A stretch of 12,858 nt of DNA from JBBILU01 sp037444775. Lineage in GTDB: Bacteria > Patescibacteriota > Gracilibacteria > BD1-5 > UBA6164. The stretch lies in the NCBI GenBank assembly GCA_037444775.1, contig JBBILU010000032.1:1-12858 (forward strand), read 5' to 3'. Numbering within the stretch: position 1 is the first letter of the stretch; every line of letters begins with the position of its first letter. A program made the translations under genes and the position numbers. The notes below the pieces were generated by a model, which worked only from the letters and a program-made list of their open reading frames with translations, was not told the origin of the DNA and did no database searches. This document shows positions 6,885 to 12,858 of the stretch, in pieces.

Positions 6885-8018
6885 ATGAAAAAGATTATAG
6901 AAAAAAGTTTGAAACTTTTTGAAGATACAGAAATAAAAACAAGCTCTTTAAAAAATTTGAAAAAAATCGTAAATATTTTAAATAAAGATTCTGCAATAAT
7001 TATAAAATGAATAAAATCAGTTTGAAAATTATCTTTAATAAAAGATTTCATAACAAAAACAAAAAGTGAAAATAATTTTATTTTTTTTGATAAAGCTTCT
7101 GATATAGAAAGTAAAATAAATAGTTCATTAGATTTGGATAAAATATTTGAAAATCAAAATGGAAAAATAATTATTTTAAAAGAATGTGAAAAAATAGCTA
7201 ATTTAGAAAATTTTGTACAAAAGAAAATTTCAGAAAAAAAGAAAGTTATTTTAATATGAAATAGTATATTTTTAGATAATATTTCTGAAATTGAGATAAT
7301 TCCAGACAATCTTGATTTAGAAACTTTTTCTTCCATTTATGATGTAAAATTTATAGAAAAACTTAGTATAAAAAAGTCTTATTTGAAACTATTAACAGAA
7401 AGTATAATAAGTGACATTATAATAAAAAATTCTATAAAAAATGTGCTTTTATTAAATATAATAATACATTTTTTTAGTAAGAATTTAGAAACAATTTCTA
7501 TAAGAGAAATTCACTTAAAACTTCTAGAAAAGTGAATAAAAGTAGCTCCATTAACAGTAAATGAATATATAAATTTTTTACTAAATGAAAAATTTATAAA
7601 AAAAGTTTTTAGAAAAGATTTGAAAAGAGACTCAATACTAAAAGAAAAGTCCAAATATTATTTTACAGATACTTGAATAAGAAATGCTATTTATAATTTT
7701 TCTCTTCCCAAATTAACACTTATAGATAATTTACTTTTTCAGGAATTAAGTGCTAAATGATATAATATTTTAACTTGAAAAAATTGAACTTTTTATTTTT
7801 CATATTTACTTGAAAAAGATTGAAGAAATCTAATAATTCACATTTCTCATGAAACAGACAAAAATGAACTTTTTAAAGAAGCTAGACGATTATTAAAAAT
7901 AGAATGAAATTATGAAAAATTTCTGCTTGTTGCTGATAAAAGTACTTTTGCAATAAGATCAAGCACTTTAAAACCTGTGGAATTAGTTGAGATTGATGAG
8001 ATTTTGGAGAAATTATAA
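6885..8018 (+). CDS. DUF4143-type AAA protein with degenerate ATPase and nuclease motifs
   Basis: The 377-residue layout follows the predicted-ATPase family with a C-terminal DUF4143 domain: an N-terminal P-loop strand AIIIKGIKSVGKLS (37-50), a Walker B-like strand IIILKECEKIANLENF (95-110), VILIGNS (121-127), a winged-helix middle (REIHLKLLEKGIKV) and the family hallmark YYFTDTGIRNAIYN (258-271). Key residues have decayed: the Ser/Thr after GK is Leu, the Walker B Asp-Glu is Lys-Glu, and the C-terminal EIDF and EVK nuclease motifs appear as FYFSYLL and IIHISHE. The protein may therefore no longer hydrolyse ATP or cut DNA, yet the full-length frame is intact. Intact relatives are often linked to toxin-antitoxin or defence contexts; nothing here proves that. 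It is monocistronic, flanked by terminators. Confidence 0.78.
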
Positions 8019-8044
8019 AAAGAACCTTTGCAAAGGTTCTTTTT
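8017..8044 (+). terminator. Intrinsic terminator after the DUF4143-like gene
   Basis: AGAACCTT and AAGGTTCT around TGCA form a strong stem, extended by an A-run and a T-run (8017-8044), beginning at the stop codon. It is symmetric and may also serve the convergent minus-strand gene ending at 8116. Confidence 0.9.
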
Positions 8045-8065
8045 ATGTCAATATCATTAAATTAA

Positions 8066-8104
8066 GACCTCACCCTACCCTCTCCTTAGAGGAGAGGGAA
8101 AGAA
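8066..8104. repeat. GC-rich palindromic element, copy B, intergenic
   Basis: GACCTCACCCTA is followed by a perfect 9-bp stem CCCTCTCCT (8078-8086), loop TAG, AGGAGAGGG (8090-8098), then AAAGAAAA. It lies between two convergent genes. The lead ACCTCACCCTA is shared with copy C, and the stem layout with copy A. Confidence 0.7.
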
Positions 8105-8115
8105 AAAAGTGTTTA

Positions 8116-10102
8116 TTAAGGATTTCAAGCTGGAGGTGCAGCTGGAGCTGGAGNNNNNNNNNNNNNNNNNNNNNNNNNNNNNNNNNNNNNNNNNNNNNNN
8201 NNNNNNNNNNNNNNNNNNNNNNNNNNNNNNNNNNNNNNNNNNNNNNNNNNNNNCAAATCATTTAGTTAATATTTCAGCAATTTTATTTAATTCTTCTCTA
8301 TCTCATGACCTAGCTAATGAAACATTTACAGAATCATTTTTAAGTTTTCAAGCTTTTTCAAGTCATTCGACATATGAAGTTGTTGTTTTCCACCAATTTT
8401 CATTTAAGTATTTTCAATTAACTTGTGATGTTATTCAACTTTGTATTTCGGAATTCTTTGTAGCATCTGTTATTCAACTATTAATTTTTGTGATAATTTC
8501 ATTAGATTGACTACTAGTCATTCATCAAATTCAAAACCTTGATCTAATACTGTCTTCCATTGGAGACATTTTTTCAGTTTCTTTAGAATTAACTATTTCT
8601 TGTGGCATTCATCATAATCTTTCTAACCCCTTAGAAGATACCATCCCCCCTGGAGAAGGAATAATTGGTGCATATTGTGGAGATTTTGCAATAAATGTTC
8701 CAATACTTGAACCAAACTTTTGTATAGGTTCAGTAATTTCTTTTGTAATCTTTGATTGATTTAGTGCAGCCATAACAGCAATCCATAAAACAGCCAATCA
8801 AAAAAGTTGTAAAAGAAGTCTTCATAAAGCATTTCAAGTTCAATTAAATATACCACCTATGCTTTCATCATTAGGTTTATCTCATGCATTTCACATTCAT
8901 TTTATAGTTAATTTGAATCATCAAATATTTAGTTGTGGATCATTTCAAACTTTTGTAAAAATTGCTTCAGCTCAACTTGTTGGAGCTTTTGATAGCCCAT
9001 GGGCTGCAACAAACATAAACAACATTCAAAAAGCTAATGCAGCTGAAACATAAACTGGAACCATTGCCAATGACATAAATTCTGTTATAGTTAAATTTTT
9101 AGATGCTCAATCTCAAACTCAATCTTTTTTATCTAAAAAGTATAAAAGTCAATAAATCGGAGAAAACATTGCATGTAACCAAAGCCAAGTTCATCTCGCA
9201 AACAAAGCCATAAATAAAGCAACTAAAATAATTAGGAACATTACAATAAATATAAAATTAATTATCAAACTAACAGATATATCCATTATATCCTTTATTT
9301 GTTGCATACTTATTTCAGCAGTTGCTATTTTTCAGGTTTTATCTATATGCATTATTCAGTAAGCATAAACATTCAATATTCAATACAAACTTCAAGAAAC
9401 TCATTTACTATGATCTCATCTTAAAACACTAGTAAGAGTAACTTCTTTTCATTTACATTTAAATGCTTCAAACATATCTTGACTTTGAGCATTTTTATCT
9501 TTACTTCACAAATTTATTATATGTTCATTACAAACCATTACTTTATCCATTGCAGTTTTAAATTCTGGTTTTGAACTCAAAACATCATAAGGTAGAGATA
9601 AAACTGAAACAGTCAAAATAGATGAGACAGACAAAATAAATTGAACAAAAAACCATGAAAATGGAACTATTAAAATTCAAATAATAAATTTAGGTAAAGT
9701 TTTTTTTAATTCCCATTTAGCATCTCAAATTCAAACTATATTCATAAATGCTATACCAATAAGTAAAAAAGCAAAAATGAAATAAACAATATTTGAAACT
9801 AAGATCCAAATATCTTTTAAATAAACTTCAAATCAAAATATTGTTCAGTTTATCCAACCTGGCTCAAGCAAAAGTCCGATTACAGAACTTAATAATGCTA
9901 TTAAAGTTGAAGCTATTAAAATAAACTTATTTAGCCATTTAACTAGATCTTCTCAGCTAGCAGTTTGATTTGTATCTGCAGAAGCCGTTTCTGTTGCAAA
10001 AGTAAAATCACTTGAAAGAAAAAATAAAATAGAAAAAACTATAATATAGAAAATATTTTTTTTATTTTTTGCATAGAAATTTCTTATGTTATCCAAAATC
10101 AT
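8116..10102 (-). CDS. Large polytopic membrane protein, VirB6/TrbL-like layout, interrupted by an assembly gap
   Basis: The minus-strand frame (TGA as glycine) is open from ATG at 10102 to the gap at 8253, 616 codons, and the sequence beyond the gap ends PAPAAPPAGNP-stop at 8116, so the protein is about 660 residues if the gap size is right. An N-terminal signal peptide (basic start, IFYIIVFSILFFLSS, likely cut after TFA near residue 36) is followed by hydrophobic segments near 58-87, 98-125, 137-167, 268-326, 343-369 and 427-446, a soluble loop with two cysteines (about 190-225), and a hydrophilic C-terminal domain with a Pro/Ala tail. Signal peptide, helix clusters and long loops resemble VirB6/TrbL channel proteins of type IV secretion systems, but that is inference from layout. 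Promoter at 10137-10165. Confidence 0.75.
8154..8253. other. Assembly gap (100 N)
   Basis: Exactly 100 N residues, a conventional placeholder of unknown true length. The left flank (GGTGCAGCTGGAGCTGGAG) is a Pro/Ala-coding short repeat on the minus strand, a plausible reason for the break. Confidence 0.98.
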
Positions 10103-10136
10103 AATAATATAAATTAGTTTTTGTAAAGTTGAATAA

Positions 10137-10165
10137 ATTGTAACATAAAAATTTTTTATATGCAA
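10137..10165 (-). promoter_or_regulatory. Promoter of the large membrane protein gene
   Basis: On the minus strand TTGCAT (10160-10165) and TACAAT (10137-10142) lie exactly 17 bp apart, with an extended -10 TG (TATGTTACAAT). Start near 10130 gives a 28-nt leader to the ATG at 10102 and excludes the longer N-terminus beginning at TTG 10165. Confidence 0.6.
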
Positions 10166-10195
10166 AAATAAACTAGTAAAAAAAATTTAATTTTC

Positions 10196-10220
10196 ATAAT
10201 AAAAAGGGCTAAAGCCCAAT
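10196..10220 (-). terminator. Terminator of the phospholipase D-like gene
   Basis: On the minus strand GGGC-TTTA-GCCC is followed directly by TTTTTATT, 13 nt after the stop codon at 10229. The stem is short but GC-only. Confidence 0.75.
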
Positions 10221-10228
10221 AAAATTAA

Positions 10229-11278
10229 CTAATTTCAGAAATCTTTTTTAAATAACTCTAAAAATTCATCTATTATTTTTTGATTTATTATCAAAAGTCA
10301 TGTTTCTCTATTTTTGTCAATACTTGGAGTTGAAAAATTTATACTTCATATAAATAAATACCTATAATCAACTAAAATAGCTTTAGAATGCATTTTATCT
10401 TTTTTTAAATAACTTACTTTTATTCAAGCTTTTTCAAATTCTTCTACCTTATCTTTAGAATTATTAAATGTTTCTTTAGATAAAATTAATTCTATATTAA
10501 CTCCAGATTTTGCTTTAGAATAGAGTATTTTTTCTAACTTATCGTCTTTTATATATTGAAAGTATAATTTAATATCTTTTTCAGCCGACAAAAACATTTT
10601 TTCAAGTTTTCACCTAGAATAATTAGGAGATAAAACAAGATTTTCATCATAAATTCAAAACTTTTCTCACCTAAAATCATATAAAAATATTTCTGTAAAG
10701 GCAGAAACTAATTTAGAATCAAATGTAAAAATAAATAAATCTCTATTTTGAGTAAAAGTTGAATATGTGAAATTCCCTGTTGATAAAACTAATTCTTGAT
10801 CTAAAATCATAAATTTAGAATGATTCAAACTATAATTTTTTGGATTTGACCATACAACATCTATTTGAGATTTTTTTAAAAAATCAAAATGTTTATCATT
10901 AATATTTGGAGATTTATAAGGATTATTTTCTAAAATAACTTTTACATCAAGTCATCTTTTTTTAGCTTTTACAATAGATTGCTTAATTCTATTTTCTGTA
11001 AGCATATAAACCTCAACATAAACTCTTTCTTTTGCTGAATTTATTTTGTTTACTATATCATTTAAAACACTTTTGTTTGGAGTATAAAAAAATTCTGTTT
11101 TTTCTAATTCACGAACTTTTTCTAATGAAAAATCTTTTATATTTCAAGAAAACTCAACTTTAGATTTTTGAAAATCTTCTGTTTTTTGTTTATGTTCAAA
11201 AAAGTCATTAGAATTAAAAAAAGAAAAAACTAAAATAAAAATTAAAATAAAAATGGCTGATATAATTTTTTGTTTCAT
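10229..11278 (-). CDS. Phospholipase D-superfamily protein with N-terminal membrane anchor
   Basis: The 349-residue product has two complete HKD motifs: HSKFMILD (His153, Lys155, Asp160) followed by TGNFTYSTFTQNRD, and HSKAILVD (His297, Lys299, Asp304) followed by GSINFSTPSIDKNRE. Two half-sites in one chain form one active site in cardiolipin synthases, PLD lipases and related nucleases. The N-terminus, MKQKIISAIFILIFILVF, is a signal peptide or anchor, so the enzyme acts at or outside the membrane. The absence of the two N-terminal helices of Cls-type synthases and the short length leave open a secreted nuclease or lipase working on host or scavenged material. It has its own terminator (10196-10220), lies 62 bp downstream of tRNA-Gln and might share its transcript if the terminator between them leaks. 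Confidence 0.88.
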
Positions 11279-11297
11279 AAAAGTTTATTATTAATAC

Positions 11298-11329
11298 AAA
11301 AACCCTAATTAAATAAATTAGAGTTTTTT
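11298..11329 (-). terminator. Terminator after tRNA-Gln
   Basis: On the minus strand AACTCTAATT, loop TATTT, AATTAGGGTT then TTTGTATT form an A/U-rich stem with one mismatch, 12 nt beyond the tRNA 3' end. Confidence 0.6.
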
Positions 11330-11340
11330 AAAATACACTA

Positions 11341-11414
11341 TGGTTCGGAATGTAGGATTCGAACCTACGATAAAGGATTCAGAGTCCTCTGTCTTACCAC
11401 TTGACGAATTCCGA
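11341..11414 (-). tRNA. tRNA-Gln (anticodon CUG)
   Basis: The minus strand folds as a full cloverleaf: acceptor TCGGAAT pairs with ATTCCGA, the D arm region carries AAGTGGTAAGAC, the anticodon loop is CTCTGAA on a GAGGA/TCCTT stem (anticodon CTG), and the T loop is GTTCGAATC. The CCA end is encoded (forward TGG at 11341-11343). Length is 74 nt. It reads CAG codons; the more common CAA would need a UUG-anticodon tRNA elsewhere. Confidence 0.93.
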
Positions 11415-11432
11415 GAGTTTAGTCTTGGAGAA

Positions 11433-11460
11433 ATTATATAAAGCCTATTTTAAAAAGCAA
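11433..11460 (-). promoter_or_regulatory. tRNA-Gln promoter
   Basis: On the minus strand TTGCTT (11455-11460) and a consensus TATAAT (11433-11438) are separated by 16 bp. Start near 11426 would leave a 5' extension of about 12 nt for RNase P. Confidence 0.55.
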
Positions 11461-11473
11461 ATTTTTTGAAAAT

Positions 11474-11505
11474 AAAAAGATAAATCTTGTTGGATTTATC
11501 TTTTT
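11474..11505 (-). terminator. Terminator of the rplJ-rplL operon
   Basis: AAAAAGATAAATC (11474-11486) and its exact complement (11493-11505) with a 6-nt loop form a 13-bp stem that starts 19 nt after the rplL stop; the U-tract follows on the minus strand. Confidence 0.85.
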
Positions 11506-11523
11506 AAATAAAGAAAAATGAAA

Positions 11524-11901
11524 TTATTTAACTTCAACAGTTGCACCTTCTTTTTCTAATTTTGCTTTCATTTCGTTAGCATCATCTTTAGAAACACCTT
11601 CTTTAATTTTTCAACCTGCATCAGCCAAATCTTTAGCTTCTTTTAATCCAAGTCCAGTAATTTCTCTAATAACTTTAATAACAGCTATTTTTGATCAACC
11701 TGCACTAGTTAAAACAACATCAAAAGTTGTTTTTTCTTCTTCTTCAGCAACAGCAGCAGATCCTCAAACCATCATTACTGGTGCAGCAGCAGAAACTCCA
11801 AATTCTTCTTCCATAGCTTTAACTAAATCGTTTAATTCAACGATAGTTAATTCTTTAACTAAATCCATAATTTTTGATGCATTTGCACTTAATTCTGCCA
11901 T
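11524..11901 (-). CDS. rplL: 50S ribosomal protein L7/L12 (bL12)
   Basis: The 125-residue protein has the three parts of bL12: an N-terminal dimerisation domain (about 1-35, IMDLVKELTIVELNDLVKAM), an Ala/Val/Glu-rich hinge (about 36-57, with AAAVAEEEE) and the C-terminal factor-binding domain (FDVVLTS, then KIAVIKVIREITGLGLKEAK, VSKDDANEMKAKLEKEGATVEVK). It recruits and stimulates translational GTPases on the large subunit through L10. The segment normally VDxAPxxVKEGV is DAGGKIKEGV here, lacking the usual proline. It follows rplJ after an unusually long 154-bp spacer with a palindromic element and a hairpin. No Shine-Dalgarno sequence is visible. Confidence 0.95.
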
Positions 11902-11940
11902 AATTATTTAATTATAAATATAAAATTCTAGTAAATTTAA

Positions 11941-11985
11941 TAACTAGTTTCTGACTCTTTTTTTATAAAGAATCAGTTTACTAAG
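11941..11985 (-). other. RNA hairpin in the rplJ-rplL spacer
   Basis: CTGACTCTT (11951-11959) pairs with AAGAATCAG (11968-11976) with one G-U wobble, and outer CTAG/TTAG segments can pair past a 3x3 internal loop. It has no U-tract on the coding strand, so it is more likely an mRNA processing or stability element than a terminator. Function unproven. Confidence 0.35.
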
Positions 11986-11996
11986 TATCAAAACAT

Positions 11997-12053
11997 CTTT
12001 TCCATCTCCTTCTAAGAATCTCGGTGCTGAGAGGAAAGGGTTAGAGTGAGGTA
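11997..12053 (-). repeat. GC-rich palindromic element, copy C, degenerate
   Basis: Read on the minus strand it begins ACCTCACTCTAACCC and runs through CCTCTC, an inner TCTC/GAGA stem and AAGGAGATGG. The lead matches copy B (ACCTCACCCTACCC) almost base for base, but the arms are longer and imperfect. It starts 2 nt after the rplJ stop codon, in the spacer before rplL. Confidence 0.5.
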
Positions 12054-12055
12054 TT

Positions 12056-12598
12056 TTATTTTGCTTTAAGTTGAGCGACTTTTTCTTTTCCTTGAGTTTC
12101 AAGTTCTTTTGATGCAGCATCAAGAAATCTTGCAAATCCTGATAATGGAGACATCATACTTCCAACCAATCTTCCAAGTAAAGTTTCTCTTGAAGGCATA
12201 TCTGCAATAGAAGCAATTTCTTTTGCATTTTGAACTTTTCATTCAAAAAATCAACCTGCCCAAACAATTTTGTCTTTCATTTTTTTATCTGAAGACATAA
12301 ACTTATTAACTTTCCCAAGTCAAGCAACTGCATCTGAAGTACAAAGTATCATTGCAATTTGATTAGGTAAAAGTTCATCACTAATTTCAACATTCATAAC
12401 CTCAGCAAAAGCTTTTTTAATAAGAGTTTTTTTAGCTAAAATACAAGTAGCTCAAACTTCTCTTAAATTTTTTCTTAATTCTGTAATATTTTCTACTGTT
12501 AAACCTGAGTTTGTAGTGAATCAAACACTTTTAGCTTCAAGTAACAATTCTTTCAAATTATTTAATACCTCAACTTTCTTTTGTTTAGTAACTGCCAT
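12056..12598 (-). CDS. rplJ: 50S ribosomal protein L10 (uL10)
   Basis: The 180-residue protein begins MAVTKQKKVEVLNNLKELL and shows the L10 pattern: VGFTTNSGLTVENITELRKNLRE (about 25-47), ILAKKTLIKKAF, the central domain with FFEGKV, MPSRETLLGRLVGSMMSPLSGFARFL and a C-terminal helix ending EKVAQLKAK that carries L7/L12 dimers. It binds 23S rRNA and forms the base of the stalk. First gene of the rplJ-rplL operon, preceded by an L10-leader-like RNA through which L10 probably represses its own synthesis. Upstream rplK-rplA are not adjacent within the window. The start is the ATG following AATAAGAAAA, with no Shine-Dalgarno sequence. Confidence 0.94.
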
Positions 12599-12631
12599 TT
12601 TTCTTATTTTTTAAGATTAAAATAATTTAAA

Positions 12632-12663
12632 AAATTCTCTTTTTCGTAAGAAAAAGAGAATTT
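12632..12663 (-). terminator. Terminator/attenuator between the L10 leader and rplJ
   Basis: AAATTCTCTTTTTC (12632-12645) and GAAAAAGAGAATTT (12650-12663) form a perfect 14-bp stem with a 4-nt loop. On the minus strand it is followed by TTTT, 34 nt before the rplJ ATG and downstream of the leader motif, so read-through must be controlled for rplJ to be expressed. Confidence 0.75.
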
Positions 12664-12664
12664 G

Positions 12665-12752
12665 TATATTCTTTATAAATAAAGATAACTTATTTTCTTC
12701 ATCTCGGTAGGACTTATTTTTGCCTACTGTCTACGATAAATATTTTTAAAGC
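12665..12752 (-). promoter_or_regulatory. L10 leader (rplJ autoregulatory mRNA element)
   Basis: On the minus strand GTAGACAGTAGG is followed by a loop and GTCCTACCGAGAT; GTAGG (12723-12727 arm) pairs with CCTAC (12707-12711 arm), and the flanking AGACAG and CCGAGAU blocks match the conserved L10-binding kink of the L10 leader family. It lies between the rplJ promoter and rplJ, as expected. Binding of L10 with L12 should favour the terminator downstream. Confidence 0.75.
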
Positions 12753-12758
12753 TCGGTT

Positions 12759-12785
12759 ATTATATAGAAAAAATTTTTTAGTCAA
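12759..12785 (-). promoter_or_regulatory. Promoter of rplJ-rplL
   Basis: On the minus strand TTGACT (12780-12785) and consensus TATAAT (12759-12764) are separated by 15 bp; reading TAATAA as the -10 gives 17 or 18. Start near 12752 places the whole L10 leader in the transcript. Confidence 0.55.
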
Positions 12786-12858
12786 ATTTTTTTATTATTT
12801 TCTTTTCTATCGTCCCGTTTCAAATCCGACCAGTTTTGTTAGATTCAAAATTATTTTA
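12786..12858. other. Window end, no gene identified
   Basis: On the minus strand one frame is open from the window edge to a TAG at 12807-12809 and would end KLVGFETGR, possibly the tail of an upstream gene, but 17 codons are too few to judge. No tRNA could be folded from the GC-richer part at 12811-12832. Confidence 0.3.

Noticed and set aside
7987..8510. Plus-strand frames running across the N gap
   Set aside because: They pass through a terminator, the palindromic repeat and unknown bases, and lie antisense to the large membrane protein.
8612..9053. Short frames (8612-8797 minus, 8859-9053 plus) as separate genes
   Set aside because: The minus one is an internal piece of the large membrane protein broken by TGA when read with the standard code; the plus one is antisense to it.
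10103..10165. Extended N-terminus of the large membrane protein from TTG at 10165
   Set aside because: It would start inside the -35 box of the promoter at 10137-10165 and would put 21 extra residues before a good signal peptide.
11944..12135. Minus-strand 63-codon frame containing PHSNPFLSAPRFLEGDGK
   Set aside because: It overlaps the end of rplJ in another frame and is the translation of palindromic repeat copy C, not a gene.
12811..12832. GC-richer TTTCAAATCC block as a tRNA T arm
   Set aside because: The flanking bases do not form a T stem on either strand and no acceptor or anticodon arm can be found.
12778..12855. 25-codon minus frame ending EKKIIKKFD as the tail of an upstream gene
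   Set aside because: A stop codon (forward TTA at 12856-12858) closes it at once upstream and its own stop overlaps the rplJ -35 box.
1..12858. CRISPR arrays, prophage, replication origin
   Set aside because: No regularly spaced direct repeats, phage structural genes or clustered DnaA-box-like motifs were seen.

Overview
The window is very AT-rich and reads correctly only if TGA is glycine (genetic code 25). Every long gene is full of in-frame TGA codons that fall at invariant glycines, for example both variable glycines of the GPNGAGKTT P-loop of an ABC ATPase, most glycines of aspartate carbamoyltransferase and the GDKSDN motif of a flap-exonuclease domain. TAA and TAG remain stops. This points to the candidate phyla Absconditabacteria (SR1) or Gracilibacteria (BD1-5), reduced, probably host-dependent CPR bacteria. 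Nothing here separates the two. Under the standard code most of the genes are invisible.

Layout, left half (mainly + strand): the tail of an unknown gene (1-90); a poor stretch holding a decayed IS30-like transposase C-terminus on the minus strand (244-375); a tight four-gene run of a three-helix membrane protein, an unknown protein, an ABC-transporter ATPase and a Fur-type regulator (485-2866); pyrB preceded by a leader that contains a short U-rich ORF running into an intrinsic terminator (2873-3973); a small minus-strand acidic protein (4029-4223); a truncated PolA-like gene that ends inside its 3'-5' exonuclease domain (4441-5811) and carries an in-frame GC-rich palindromic insert; a type IV prepilin-like protein (5966-6772); and a degenerate DUF4143-type AAA protein (6885-8018).

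Layout, right half (minus strand): a large polytopic membrane protein with a signal peptide, resembling VirB6/TrbL in layout and interrupted by a 100-N assembly gap (8116-10102); an anchored phospholipase D-superfamily protein (10229-11278); tRNA-Gln(CUG) (11341-11414); and the rplJ-rplL ribosomal stalk operon (11524-12598), preceded by an L10-leader-like RNA and a terminator hairpin.

Common themes: no convincing Shine-Dalgarno sequences before the start codons; strong A/T-flanked terminator hairpins between transcription units; and several leaders (pyrB, the PolA-like gene, rplJ) that have a terminator-like hairpin between the likely transcription start and the ATG, suggesting attenuation. 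Three copies of a GC-rich interspersed palindrome (about 5458-5505, 8066-8104 and 11997-12053) stand out against the AT-rich background, one of them inside a coding sequence. All function calls come from motif recognition by eye, without database searches.
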